Part shown: one piece after another, positions 36,995-45,454 of the stretch | Layout: the number at the start of each line of letters is the position of its first letter | How positions within the stretch are numbered: the stretch's first letter is position 1 | DNA from: UBA5793 sp040255465 | GTDB taxonomy: Bacteria > Planctomycetota > Phycisphaerae > Phycisphaerales > UBA5793 | Reading direction: 5' to 3' | Assembly: GCA_040255465.1 (NCBI GenBank) | Contig: JBDZVA010000001.1 | Span: 620,001-684,000 of the forward strand | DNA: 64,000 nucleotides | Notes under the pieces: model-generated | What the model saw: only the letters and a program-made list of their open reading frames with translations | Told to the model about the DNA's origin: nothing | Databases searched by the model: none | Program-made: the position numbers and the translations under genes

Positions 36995-37758
36995 GCGTGC
37001 TCCCGACCGATGAAATGCTGCGCATCGAGCCCGGTGATCTGGGCGACTACCGCGCGCTGGCCGAGCACCACTACAAGTCCGGCACGCCGTACGCGCCGAC
37101 GGCGGTGTACGCGATGCGACACGATCGCCTGACCGCCGTGGGGCGGTACGTTGGTCACGACTGCGAATCCGTGCTCGTCGGTGTACTCGTCATGGCCCGG
37201 CCGCAGTTGTGTTGCGCCTTGCGCGACGCTGCGACCGGCGGCCGGTATCACGGCTTGAAACTCGGCGAAGCGGCGGATCTGCTCAACCGCGAGATTCGCG
37301 CCATCACGCGCGTCATTCTGGATCCGCGCTACCGAGGTCTGGGGCTGGCGGTGCGACTGGTGCGCCACGCGCTGCGGCAGGCCGACACGCCCTATGTCGA
37401 AGCGCTGGCGGCGATGGGGCGGGTCAATCCGTTCTTCGAACGGGCCGGGATGATGCGCTACGAAGGGCCGCCGCGCCCGAGTGATGCGCGATTGCTCGAC
37501 GCCCTGGCCGAACTCAACTGGCCGCGCACGCTGCTTGCGTCGCGGGCATTGCTCCGCGAACGCCTGGAATGCCTGAGCGCGGCACAACGAATGTGGATCG
37601 AGAACGAGTTTCGCCGCTGGCACCGCAGTGCGACGTTCATGGATCGCAGTCGACGGCGCGATGCGGGTCTTGATGATATCCTCGAGCTTGCGCGCACCCG
37701 CCTTCTCACCCGCTGCGTCTATTACCTGCACCACGATCCGCAACGGAGGATCACGTGA
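36991..37758 (+). CDS. GNAT-type acetyltransferase of the packaging operon
   Basis: A 255-residue protein with a GNAT fold: RAITRVILDPRYRGLGLAVR carries the acetyl-CoA pyrophosphate loop (R-x-x-G-L-G-L-A, about 113-120), followed by ADTPYVEALAAMGRVNPFFERAGM, the usual strand after it. GTG at 36991 overlaps the ABC stop as GTGA. With the ABC ATPase it forms a split version of the COG2401 pair. The target may be a protein, nucleoside or lipid; unknown. Confidence 0.65.
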   Translation: MSVLPTDEMLRIEPGDLGDYRALAEHHYKSGTPYAPTAVYAMRHDRLTAVGRYVGHDCESVLVGVLVMARPQLCCALRDAATGGRYHGLKLGEAADLLNREIRAITRVILDPRYRGLGLAVRLVRHALRQADTPYVEALAAMGRVNPFFERAGMMRYEGPPRPSDARLLDALAELNWPRTLLASRALLRERLECLSAAQRMWIENEFRRWHRSATFMDRSRRRDAGLDDILELARTRLLTRCVYYLHHDPQRRIT

Positions 37759-38330
37759 TCGAGATTCCACTGGATCAACTTCGCGCCCGGGCAGACAACG
37801 CAAACGTCATGCCCGAGAGCCTGCTCAGCAAACTCGTCAGGCACATCGAGCGCACCGATCGCTACCCGCACCTCATTGTGCGGCCCATGCCCGGCGAAGT
37901 GGGCGCGTACGAGATTCTCGATGGCCACCATCGCGCGCAGGCGCTGCGCCGACTCCATCGCTCGGCCGCCCGCTGCGAGGTGTGGGATGTCGATGATGAT
38001 GAAGCGATCGTGCTGCTCGCCACGCTCAACCGGCTGCAGGGGCGCGATGATGTGCTCAAGCGGGCGAACCTGCTGGACGATCTGCGCCAGCGGCTCGGTG
38101 AGCAGCGCCTGCCCGAATGGCTGCCCGACGATGCCGAGCGCATCGAACGCCTGCGGCAGACGCGCCTCGACCCGCCGCCACCGGCGCCATCCATCAAGGC
38201 CGGCGAACTGCCCGGCGCGATCACCTTCTTCCTGACGGGGCCGCAAGCCGCGCGGCTGAAGGAACGTCTCGACGCTTTCGAGGGCACGCGCTCGCAGCAA
38301 CTCATCGCCTGTCTGCAACTCGACAGTTGA
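37755..38330 (+). CDS. ParB-like N-terminal-domain protein
   Basis: A 191-residue protein starting with a ParB/sulfiredoxin-fold domain: IEIPLDQLRA, EILDGHHRAQALRRL (about 53-67, the box that binds CTP or nucleotide in ParB-type proteins) and VDDDEAIVLLATLNRLQGRDD. The HTH and dimer domains of chromosomal ParB are missing, so it is a phage-type ParB-related nuclease or regulator rather than a partition protein. Start overlaps the GNAT stop (GTGA). Confidence 0.7.
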   Translation: MIEIPLDQLRARADNANVMPESLLSKLVRHIERTDRYPHLIVRPMPGEVGAYEILDGHHRAQALRRLHRSAARCEVWDVDDDEAIVLLATLNRLQGRDDVLKRANLLDDLRQRLGEQRLPEWLPDDAERIERLRQTRLDPPPPAPSIKAGELPGAITFFLTGPQAARLKERLDAFEGTRSQQLIACLQLDS

Positions 38331-38359
38331 CTTGCCACCATTTCAGCCAAGGACGACCT

Positions 38360-38821
38360 ATGAAAAAGCACGCCGTTCCCTCCACGCGCACCGAGCGCCT
38401 CATGCGGGCGCTCTATGAAGCCCAGCAGGATCTCGATGAACTCGCGCGCAAAGAGAAGTTGACGCTCACGCGCCTGGCGGGCTGGGCGAATGACGCCGAG
38501 ACCATTGCCGCACTCGATGGCTTGTGTCGTCTCAACGATGTCAGGGCCCAACTGCTGGTCAGTCGGTATCGCACGCTGGCCGCAGCTCGATTGTTTGAAC
38601 TCGCCAAAGACGAATCAGCCGGCGAACTGGCTCGCAAGGCCTGCGTTGACCTGCTCAAGGTCTGCCTCATTCCGCTCACCGGAGGCGACGGGGTTGGCGC
38701 GTCGGACGATGCGCCGCTCAGTATCGTCGATGAATCCGCAGTGCGGCGACTGCTGAGCGATCTCGGCCGCGACGCGAGTCAGGCGCAGCCGGCAGAAGCC
38801 CAACCCAGCGGGGCCGACTGA
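38360..38821 (+). CDS. Terminase-small-subunit-like protein
   Basis: A 153-residue protein directly before the large terminase gene. A helical N-terminal unit (LMRALYEAQQDLDELARKEK then TLTRLAGW) looks like an HTH, and a long central helix (LLVSRYRTLAAARLFELAKD) could oligomerise; the C-terminus is disordered. Those features and position fit the DNA-recognition subunit (TerS). No family motif is conclusive. Confidence 0.55.
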   Translation: MKKHAVPSTRTERLMRALYEAQQDLDELARKEKLTLTRLAGWANDAETIAALDGLCRLNDVRAQLLVSRYRTLAAARLFELAKDESAGELARKACVDLLKVCLIPLTGGDGVGASDDAPLSIVDESAVRRLLSDLGRDASQAQPAEAQPSGAD

Positions 38822-40279
38822 ATGTCCGTGCCCGAGCATGCGACTTCCAGCCAGGTGCGCCGGGCGCTGCGCCTCGTGCGGCCGGGCACGCCCGATGAAC
38901 TGCACGGCTACTGCAGAGCGGTGCTGGGCTTTGATGTGCCGCGCGTTGCGCGACTCGAAGGCTTCAGCGCGCCGTTTGACTACCTCTGCCACGCGTTCTT
39001 CGAGATCGACGCGATACGCGATTGCATCGTCTGGGCCAATCGCGGCGGCGGCAAGACGCGCTATGGGGCCATCGCCACGCTTCTCGACCTGCTCTTCAAG
39101 CCGGGGATTCAGATTCGCATCCTCGGCGGCTCGCTCGAACAGTCGTCGCGCATGCACGCCTACCTGCGCGAGATGATCGAGAGCGATACCTTCATCGACC
39201 TGCTCGAAGGCAAGGCGACGGGCAAGCACATCCAGCTCACCAACGGCTCGCGCGTTGAAGTGCAGGCGCAAAGCGAACAGTCCGTGCGCGGCCTGCGCGT
39301 CCAGAAGCTCCGCTGCGATGAGGTCGAGCTCTTCACGCCCGAAATCTGGCAGGCGGCCCAGTTCGTCACCCGCTCAGCGTGGTGCGGCGACACGTTCGTG
39401 CGCGGCTGCATCGAGGCGCTGAGCACCATGCACCGACCCTTCGGCCTGATGCACCAACTCGTGCAGGAGGAGGGCCCGCGCCGCCTGTTTCGCTGGGGGC
39501 TGCTCGAAGTCATCGAACGCTGCCCCGAGTCGCGGCCGTGCGAAGGCTGCAAGCTGTGGGAGGACTGCGGCGGCCTGGCGCGAACGTCGCGCGGCTTCTT
39601 CCGCGTCGAAGATGCGCTCATGCAGAAGGCCCGCACGGGTGGGCCGGCCTGGGCGTCGGAGATGCTCTGCCGACAGCCCAGTCGCAGCGACTGTGTCTAT
39701 CCTGAGTTCGACCGGGAGATTCACGTCAGACCGTTTGAGGACCAAAGCGACGGCGTCTGGGTGGCGGGGATGGACTTCGGCTTCCGCTCGCCAACGGTGG
39801 TGCTGTGGGCGCATCTCTTGGGCGACGGCGGCGTTCATGTCGTCGATGAACACATCGCTTCGGAGTTGACCGTCGACCAGCACATCGCGGCCATCAAGAC
39901 GCGCAGCGCCACGCGGTGGCTGGAGTGGATCGGCATTGACCCGGCCGGCTTTCAGCGGCACGAGCACCTTGGCACGAGTTCGGCCGCACTGCTCAGTCGC
40001 GCGGGGTTCGCCATTCGCGCCCGTCGCAGTGCCGTGCAGGCGGGCATCAAGTCGGTCAGCGCCCTGCTCCGCAGCGCCGACGGCCGGGTGCGCCTGCACA
40101 TCGACCCGCGCTGCGAGCGGCTCATCGAGGCGCTGAGCACGTATCACTATCCGCCCGATCAGCCCGAGTGCCTCGAACCGGTCAAGGATGGATCGGACCA
40201 CGCCTGCGATGCGCTGCGCTACCTGATCATCAATCGCGATCGTCCGCGAACCAAACCAGCGGTTGTGCAGTACACGTAG
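38822..40279 (+). CDS. Terminase large subunit (packaging ATPase-nuclease)
   Basis: A 485-residue TerL with a complete active core. ATPase: NRGGGKT (Walker A, 73-79), RILGGS, LRCDEVEL (Walker B Asp166, Glu167). Nuclease of RNase H fold: Asp318 (GMDFGFRSP), Asp373 (GIDPAG) and Asp459/Asp463 (DGSDHACDAL). Between them lies C234-x5-C-x2-C-x5-C249, a possible zinc or structural cluster. TerL pumps and cuts DNA at a portal. Stop-codon-free, no frameshift. The portal gene that should follow is 24 kb away at 15.8 kb; the next genes here are host membrane genes on the other strand. Confidence 0.9.
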   Translation: MSVPEHATSSQVRRALRLVRPGTPDELHGYCRAVLGFDVPRVARLEGFSAPFDYLCHAFFEIDAIRDCIVWANRGGGKTRYGAIATLLDLLFKPGIQIRILGGSLEQSSRMHAYLREMIESDTFIDLLEGKATGKHIQLTNGSRVEVQAQSEQSVRGLRVQKLRCDEVELFTPEIWQAAQFVTRSAWCGDTFVRGCIEALSTMHRPFGLMHQLVQEEGPRRLFRWGLLEVIERCPESRPCEGCKLWEDCGGLARTSRGFFRVEDALMQKARTGGPAWASEMLCRQPSRSDCVYPEFDREIHVRPFEDQSDGVWVAGMDFGFRSPTVVLWAHLLGDGGVHVVDEHIASELTVDQHIAAIKTRSATRWLEWIGIDPAGFQRHEHLGTSSAALLSRAGFAIRARRSAVQAGIKSVSALLRSADGRVRLHIDPRCERLIEALSTYHYPPDQPECLEPVKDGSDHACDALRYLIINRDRPRTKPAVVQYT

Positions 40280-40303
40280 TTTTGAACGTGGCGGCGAAGC
40301 GGT

Positions 40304-40564
40304 TCAGAAGTACCGCGGCGCGGCCCAGAGGACGATGACGTACAGCCCGATGCACATCAGCGCCATGACGAACATGACCTGCACCGTCATCTTCACGACC
40401 TGCCGCCAGTAGCGGCGCATCGTCGGCACGCGGATGGCCTTGTAGACCATCGAGATCAGGAACACCAGCGGAATGACCAGCCACCACCACCAGCCATCCA
40501 CGTCGATGGGATCGAGGAAGGGGCGGTACGCGAGCAACACCAGAGGCAGCAGGGTGGGCATCAT
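40304..40564 (-). CDS. Small membrane protein
   Basis: An 86-residue protein with two hydrophobic helices (WWWWLVIPLVFLISMVYKAI; VQVMFVMALMCIGLYVIVLW) separated by a basic loop. Overlaps the stop codon of the gene above, so probably co-expressed. Function unknown. Confidence 0.5.
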   Translation of the reverse strand: MMPTLLPLVLLAYRPFLDPIDVDGWWWWLVIPLVFLISMVYKAIRVPTMRRYWRQVVKMTVQVMFVMALMCIGLYVIVLWAAPRYF

Positions 40565-41031
40565 GCGCGCTGCTCGCTTCCGCGGGGCGAATTCCCTGAT
40601 TCGTCTTCCTCGCGAGCCCGGGGCAGGACGAGAACGTCAAGAATCGCGAGCAGATTCAGCATGCCGGCCACGGTGGTAAACAGCGTGGGTACTTCGTTGG
40701 CGTGGGCGAAGGAAGGAGTGGGATACACGTGATTGACTTTGGCGGTCGGACTGTCGGGCGTGAAATGCCGGGCGCGCCAGAGATCGATGGCGGGCGTCAC
40801 GGGGCCAGCCAGAAACTGGCCGTAGTACCACAGCGGGTCGCCGTGCCGGTCGATGATGTCCAGTCCGCCGACGAGCAGACCGGAGATGTACATGGTGGCG
40901 ATGCCGCTGAAGATGAGCCTGCCGCGCCGTTTGTGGCCGAGGTACCAATGACCCAGTCCAGGCACCAGCCACGCCAGAACCGGCGCGAGAAAGTTAAAGC
41001 GGGCGTCGTCTTCTGGATCCCAACTGGGCAA
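40561..41031 (-). CDS. Membrane protein with TM2-like GLGH motif
   Basis: A 156-residue membrane protein. WLVPGLGHWYLGHKRRGRLI is a TM2-type motif, followed by two to three further helices, ending in a charged tail. The start is TTG at 41031 with GGAG nine bases upstream; no ATG fits. Conserved in planctomycetes as a protein of unknown function. Confidence 0.55.
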   Translation of the reverse strand: MPSWDPEDDARFNFLAPVLAWLVPGLGHWYLGHKRRGRLIFSGIATMYISGLLVGGLDIIDRHGDPLWYYGQFLAGPVTPAIDLWRARHFTPDSPTAKVNHVYPTPSFAHANEVPTLFTTVAGMLNLLAILDVLVLPRAREEDESGNSPRGSEQRA

Positions 41032-41103
41032 GGGAGAATCTCCGGCGGTCGTCCCCGCGGTCGGCGGGTCAGGTGGGGAGTGATGAAAAGTCAGCCGCCC
41101 CGT

Positions 41104-41131
41104 TTGACAAGCAAACAGTGCCCTGTAGTGT
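41104..41131 (+). promoter_or_regulatory. Candidate sigma-70 promoter
   Basis: TTGACA (41104-41109), 16-bp spacer, TAGTGT (41126-41131). It would drive the acidic-protein gene at 41233 with a leader of about 95 nt. Confidence 0.4.
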
Positions 41132-41232
41132 ACCCGCGCCTCGGCCCGGGGTTGGGCCGGTTTGGCAAAGGGAATGAACCGTTTCTATGCCGCCGCGAAC
41201 GCGCGGCCGCACCCTTCGAGGTCGTTGACGCC

Positions 41233-41655
41233 ATGACACATTCCACGCAAGACATCCTCACCTGCCCGGTGTACGACGTTGCTTCCGTTGACGAGCTGCT
41301 GCATGACTCGAAGAACGAAAACACGGCGCTTTCGCTGCTCAATGCGCTGGCCGACGGCCGCCTCGACCTGCTTTCGCTCGCACTCGACGGCGACGAAGAT
41401 GAAGACGAAGACCTGGGCATCGACGACGACGACGAGGACCTCGATTTTGACGATGACGACGAGGACGAGCTCGACGACGAAGAAGACGATGAAGAGGCCG
41501 GGGACGTCGACGCCGACGAGCTCGAGGACGATGATGAGGACGACGACGATGAGGACGATGACTTCTGGGACGATGATGAGGAAGAAGAAGAGGAATTATT
41601 CGATGATGATGATGAGGAGGAAGAGTTCTTCGACGATGAAGATGAGGATGACTGA
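41233..41655 (+). CDS. Hyperacidic protein
   Basis: A 140-residue protein. The N-terminal ~50 residues are ordinary and likely helical (SVDELLHDSKNENTALSLLN); the remaining ~90 residues are about four-fifths Asp and Glu with no Lys or Arg. Such tails bind basic proteins (histone-like proteins, ribosomal proteins) or chelate cations. The DNA there is a run of GAC/GAT/GAG/GAA codons that could vary by slippage. Not a known family. Start ATG 41233 is the first Met in frame after the promoter. Confidence 0.55.
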   Translation: MTHSTQDILTCPVYDVASVDELLHDSKNENTALSLLNALADGRLDLLSLALDGDEDEDEDLGIDDDDEDLDFDDDDEDELDDEEDDEEAGDVDADELEDDDEDDDDEDDDFWDDDEEEEEELFDDDDEEEEFFDDEDEDD

Positions 41656-41720
41656 TTGACCGTCGCCCGATCCCCCGGCTTGTGCCGATCGTCGCGCGAC
41701 GATGGGTCAGGAGGTGGTCG

Positions 41721-42203
41721 ATGGGACGTTCCAATCGCACGTCAGATAAGCCCGAACCTCGCCGCAAGGCGCCGTCCGCCGCGGATGAGGCGGTGAATGG
41801 AACAGGGTCCGAGAACAGCTACGGGCCCGGCGTGGCCGATCGTCGCGTTGTTCCTGACCGTCGCCTGGCGCCCGGTGCGACCGGGTTGGAGCGCCGTCGC
41901 GGCCCGGGTCGCCGCCGAACCGACTTCAACCGAGCCGCTGAAGAAGGGGAGATGACCGAGGAGCAGTTCCTGTTCCTGATGGCCATCGACGTCTTCAAGC
42001 GAGTCAACAACAAGACCTTCCCCTCCTGGTCGGACGTGCTGGAGATCCTCCGCCGGCTGGGGTACCGCAAGGTGCAGGCCTCGGAACTCAACGTCCCGCA
42101 GGCTGAGGACTGGACCGAGCCCGCCAACGCCCCCCTGTGGCCGCAGCCCAGCGCCGGAGGAGAGGCTGAAGACGGTCTTGAGCCCTTTGAGGACGCCGCC
42201 TGA
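41721..42203 (+). CDS. Arg-rich protein of unknown function
   Basis: A 160-residue protein. The ATG at 41721 is chosen for GGAGG seven bases upstream. The N-terminal half is disordered and basic with an Arg-rich repeat (ADRRVVPDRR, ERRRGPGRRR); the C-terminal half is a helical domain (EQFLFLMAIDVFKRVNNKTF then WSDVLEILRRLGYRK). This DRR-type motif recurs in planctomycete proteins. Function unknown. Lies between the acidic protein and S21. Confidence 0.55.
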   Translation: MGRSNRTSDKPEPRRKAPSAADEAVNGTGSENSYGPGVADRRVVPDRRLAPGATGLERRRGPGRRRTDFNRAAEEGEMTEEQFLFLMAIDVFKRVNNKTFPSWSDVLEILRRLGYRKVQASELNVPQAEDWTEPANAPLWPQPSAGGEAEDGLEPFEDAA

Positions 42204-42255
42204 GCCGGGCTCAGGAGCAGCGGGCCTTAATCTGGCAGATAGTTGCATGCCTGAG

Positions 42256-42284
42256 TTGAGATTGGACCGGCGGCAGGCTTCAAT
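42256..42284 (+). promoter_or_regulatory. Candidate promoter of rpsU
   Basis: TTGAGA (42256-42261), 17-bp spacer, TTCAAT (42279-42284); start codon at 42330, so the leader is about 40 nt. Confidence 0.45.
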
Positions 42285-42329
42285 ACGGGCCTGTTGAAAC
42301 CGTAGGTTCAGAGAGGATTGTGACCAGGC

Positions 42330-42515
42330 ATGGCCATTCGTATCAAGGCACGTAGCGGCGAGTCCGTCGAGCAGATGCTCCGCAGGTTCAAAAAACTCTG
42401 CGAAAAAGAGGGACTGACCAAGGACATCAAGCGTCGGCAGTATTATGAGAAGCCCTCAGAGCGTCGCAATCGCGAGGCTCGCCGAACCCAGCCGCGCCGT
42501 CCAGTTACCATGTAA
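42330..42515 (+). CDS. rpsU: 30S ribosomal protein S21
   Basis: A 61-residue basic protein matching S21: VEQMLRRFKKLCEKEGLTKD and RRQYYEKPSERRNREA. S21 sits near the anti-Shine-Dalgarno region of the small subunit. In the related Bacteroidetes it affects SD use, which is of interest given the leaderless genes here. Confidence 0.93.
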   Translation: MAIRIKARSGESVEQMLRRFKKLCEKEGLTKDIKRRQYYEKPSERRNREARRTQPRRPVTM

Positions 42516-42737
42516 TCCCGGATCCAGCGACCGCTGCTCAGAGCGGTGAAGCCATGTCTCCGCTTCCCGTTCAGCGTCAGCGACCGCTTCGGCTGCTCTC
42601 ACGCTCTCCTTTCAGGTGACTCAAGTTCGGCGACGACAACCGACCGGTTGCGCACGCCGTCAGTTCGATAGTTGACATTCCCTTACTGTCTGACCCGATC
42701 CTGCATATGGGTGGATCGGGGTCACGAGGATCGGATC

Positions 42738-45368
42738 ATGGATATGCTGCATCACGCGGGCGGCTCTTTAGCCGCAACCACAGTTCTGGCACAGATGTCT
42801 GACATTCCCGCCATCTGGTGGGTGGCGCCGATCGGCGCCGTTGTCGCTCTGTTCATGGCCTTCACCTTCTTCAAGTGGGTCAAGGGCCAGTCCGAGGGCG
42901 ATGCCGGGATGATCGAGATTGCCGAGGCCGTCCGACAAGGCGCCATGGCCTACCTCGTCCGCCAGTACAAGGTCGTCGCTGGCGTCTTTGTGGCGCTCGT
43001 GATCATTCTGGGTGTCATCTCCTTCGGCCTGCACCTGCAGCCGACCATGTCGATGCTCGGCGTGCCCATTGCCGGCCTGCTCTCGGGCCTCTGCGGCTGG
43101 TTCGGCATGAAGACCGCCACCTACGCGAGCGCCCGCACCGCACACGCCGCCAAACAATCGCTCAATGACGGCCTCAAGGTTGCCTTCCGCGCCGGAGCCG
43201 TGATGGGCCTCGTCGTCGTCGGTTTCGCTCTGCTCGACGTCTCCATCTGGTTCTTCCTGTTCAAGGGCATGGCGATCTTCGGCGACATCCCGCTCACTGA
43301 GCTCACCGTCATCATGCTCTCCTACGGCATGGGCGCTTCAACGCAGGCGCTCTTCGCCCGCGTGGGTGGCGGCATCTACACCAAGGCCGCTGACGTCGGC
43401 GCTGACCTCGTGGGCAAGGTCGAAGCCGGCATCCCCGAAGACGATGCCCGCAACCCCGCCACCATCGCGGACAACGTCGGGGATAACGTCGGCGACGTAG
43501 CCGGCATGGGCGCTGACCTCTACGAGTCCTACTACGGCTCAATCCTGTCGAGCATGGCGCTTGGCGCCGCCGCTGCGATGGCGCTCGGTCTGGGCAGCGG
43601 GGCCGACGCCGTCAAGCTGACCGTCGTTCCCATGTGCCTCGCGGGTCTGGGCATCATCTGCTCGATCCTCGGCATCTTCACCGTCAAGGCCAAAGAAGGC
43701 GCTTCATTCAACCAACTGCTCAAGAGCCTGCACACAGGTGTGTGGGTGGCCTCCGCGCTGATCGTCGTCGCCTCGGGCGCGGTGCTCTGGCTCCTTCTCA
43801 AGGACATCCCTTCGGTCAGTTGGATGGGGCTGTGGGGCTCGATCATCTCCGGCCTCGTTGCCGGTCTGGTCATCGCCTGGGGAACCGAGTACTACACCAG
43901 TTACGAACACAAGCCCACGCAACGCATCGCGGAACAGTCCTCCACGGGGCCGGCCACAGTTATCATCGGCGGCATCGCCGAAGGCATGATGAGCACGTGG
44001 ATCCCCCTCGTTGTCATCGTCATCGCGATCCTCGCCGCATTCGGTCTCGCGGGCGGCACGAGCAACTTCCTCGTCGGGTTGTTCGGCGTCGGCATCGCCG
44101 CAGTCGGTATGCTCAGCACCCTGGGCATCACCCTCGCCACAGACGCCTACGGCCCGATCGCTGACAACGCCGGCGGCAACGCCGAGATGACCAGCCAGCC
44201 CAAGCACGTCCGTGAACGCACCGACATGCTCGACAGCCTCGGCAACACGACGGCTGCAACGGGCAAGGGGTTTGCCATTGGCTCGGCGGCCCTCACCGCC
44301 ATGGCCCTGCTCGCCGCGTATGTGCAGGTCGTTCAGCAGCAGCAGACCTCGCAGGCCGATTCCTGGGTCAAGAACACGCCGTCCATCACCGCTACCGCCG
44401 AGGCGGTGGGCTACTACGAGGGTCACAACAAGTGGGCGCTCGTGGCGACGGACGGCAAACTCTACGAGAGGACCGACAGCGCCAACGACGTGGTCGGCGG
44501 TCTGGCGATTGTCAGTGACGAGCAGAAGGCCGAAATCGATTCTCAGGCTGAGGGCCACACGGCCTCGCCTCTGGCCGTGACGCTCACCGACTGGGATCCG
44601 CAGAACAAGTCCTGGCGCGCGACCTTCAAGAAGGCGGACGGCGGGACGATCGCCTTCCGCATGACCCGCGCCGACCAGGCGTCGATCAAAGACATGATGA
44701 TGTACTATGACGTCACGCTCATGAACCCGCGCACCATCGGCGGCCTGTTCATGGGTGTGCTGCTCACCTTCGTCTTCTGCGCCATGACTATGAGCGCCGT
44801 CGGCCGCGCTGCGTATGCGATGATGAACGAGTGCCGTCGGCAGTTTGCCAAGATGCGTGAGGCGTTCCGCGCATCGGGCATGAGCGAGGCTGACATGGCC
44901 GATCCGAACAAGTGGCCCAAGAAGGTCACGCACGAAGGCATCCAGTATCCGCAATACGCCCAGTGCGTGGCGATCTCGACTGCCGGGGCCCAGAAGGAAA
45001 TGGTCGTGCCGGCGCTGCTGGCGATCATCGTTCCCGTCGTGGTCGGGTTGATCCTCGGCGTGGCGGGCGTCATTGGCCTGCTCATGGGCGGCCTGTCATC
45101 GGGCTTTGCGATGGCGATCTTCATGGCCAACGCCGGCGGCGCGTGGGACAACGCCAAGAAGTACATTGAAGCCGGTCACCACGGCGGCAAGGGCAGCGAG
45201 CCTCACAAGGCCACCGTCGTCGGCGACACCGTGGGCGATCCCTTCAAGGACACCTCCGGCCCCTCGCTCAACATCCTCATCAAACTCATCTCAATCGTCT
45301 CGGTCGTCTTTGCTGGCCTGGTCGTTAAGTTCGGCCCCATCGTCGGCGAGATGATCGGATTGCATTGA
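42738..45368 (+). CDS. hppA: Membrane-bound ion-pumping pyrophosphatase
   Basis: An 876-residue, ~16-helix pump that couples PPi hydrolysis to H+ and/or Na+ export. Substrate site EDDARNPATIADNVGDNVGD (about 234-252) and the DxxxDNAGGNAEM block. GNTTAATGKG (502-511) has Ala where K+-independent enzymes have Lys, so it is predicted K+-dependent. Odd: about 130 extra residues (roughly 530-664) between helices after that motif and before NPRTIGGLFMGVLL, forming a hydrophilic extramembrane domain; usual enzymes have a short loop. ATG 42738 follows GAGGATC. Confidence 0.95.
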   Translation: MDMLHHAGGSLAATTVLAQMSDIPAIWWVAPIGAVVALFMAFTFFKWVKGQSEGDAGMIEIAEAVRQGAMAYLVRQYKVVAGVFVALVIILGVISFGLHLQPTMSMLGVPIAGLLSGLCGWFGMKTATYASARTAHAAKQSLNDGLKVAFRAGAVMGLVVVGFALLDVSIWFFLFKGMAIFGDIPLTELTVIMLSYGMGASTQALFARVGGGIYTKAADVGADLVGKVEAGIPEDDARNPATIADNVGDNVGDVAGMGADLYESYYGSILSSMALGAAAAMALGLGSGADAVKLTVVPMCLAGLGIICSILGIFTVKAKEGASFNQLLKSLHTGVWVASALIVVASGAVLWLLLKDIPSVSWMGLWGSIISGLVAGLVIAWGTEYYTSYEHKPTQRIAEQSSTGPATVIIGGIAEGMMSTWIPLVVIVIAILAAFGLAGGTSNFLVGLFGVGIAAVGMLSTLGITLATDAYGPIADNAGGNAEMTSQPKHVRERTDMLDSLGNTTAATGKGFAIGSAALTAMALLAAYVQVVQQQQTSQADSWVKNTPSITATAEAVGYYEGHNKWALVATDGKLYERTDSANDVVGGLAIVSDEQKAEIDSQAEGHTASPLAVTLTDWDPQNKSWRATFKKADGGTIAFRMTRADQASIKDMMMYYDVTLMNPRTIGGLFMGVLLTFVFCAMTMSAVGRAAYAMMNECRRQFAKMREAFRASGMSEADMADPNKWPKKVTHEGIQYPQYAQCVAISTAGAQKEMVVPALLAIIVPVVVGLILGVAGVIGLLMGGLSSGFAMAIFMANAGGAWDNAKKYIEAGHHGGKGSEPHKATVVGDTVGDPFKDTSGPSLNILIKLISIVSVVFAGLVVKFGPIVGEMIGLH

Positions 45369-45398
45369 TCGCGACGATTGTCAATGCTGCATAACGCA

Positions 45399-45431
45399 AC
45401 AACGCCCACGTTCAATGAACGTGGGCGTTGT
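45399..45431. terminator. Bidirectional terminator after hppA
   Basis: ACAACGCCCACGTTCA (45399-45414) and TGAACGTGGGCGTTGT (45416-45431) form a 16-bp perfect palindrome with one base between. Placed between convergent hppA and the Hsp20 gene; no long T run. Confidence 0.7.
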
Positions 45432-45454
45432 GCGTGATGAAGAAGAGTCTGCGC

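Noticed and set aside
42673..42702. TTGACA before hppA as a promoter
   Set aside because: No acceptable -10 at 16-18 nt spacing (CCCGAT or CCGATC), so not listed.
43704..44954. ~416-codon open frame opposite hppA
   Set aside because: Shadow of hppA; no start site, SD or family motif.
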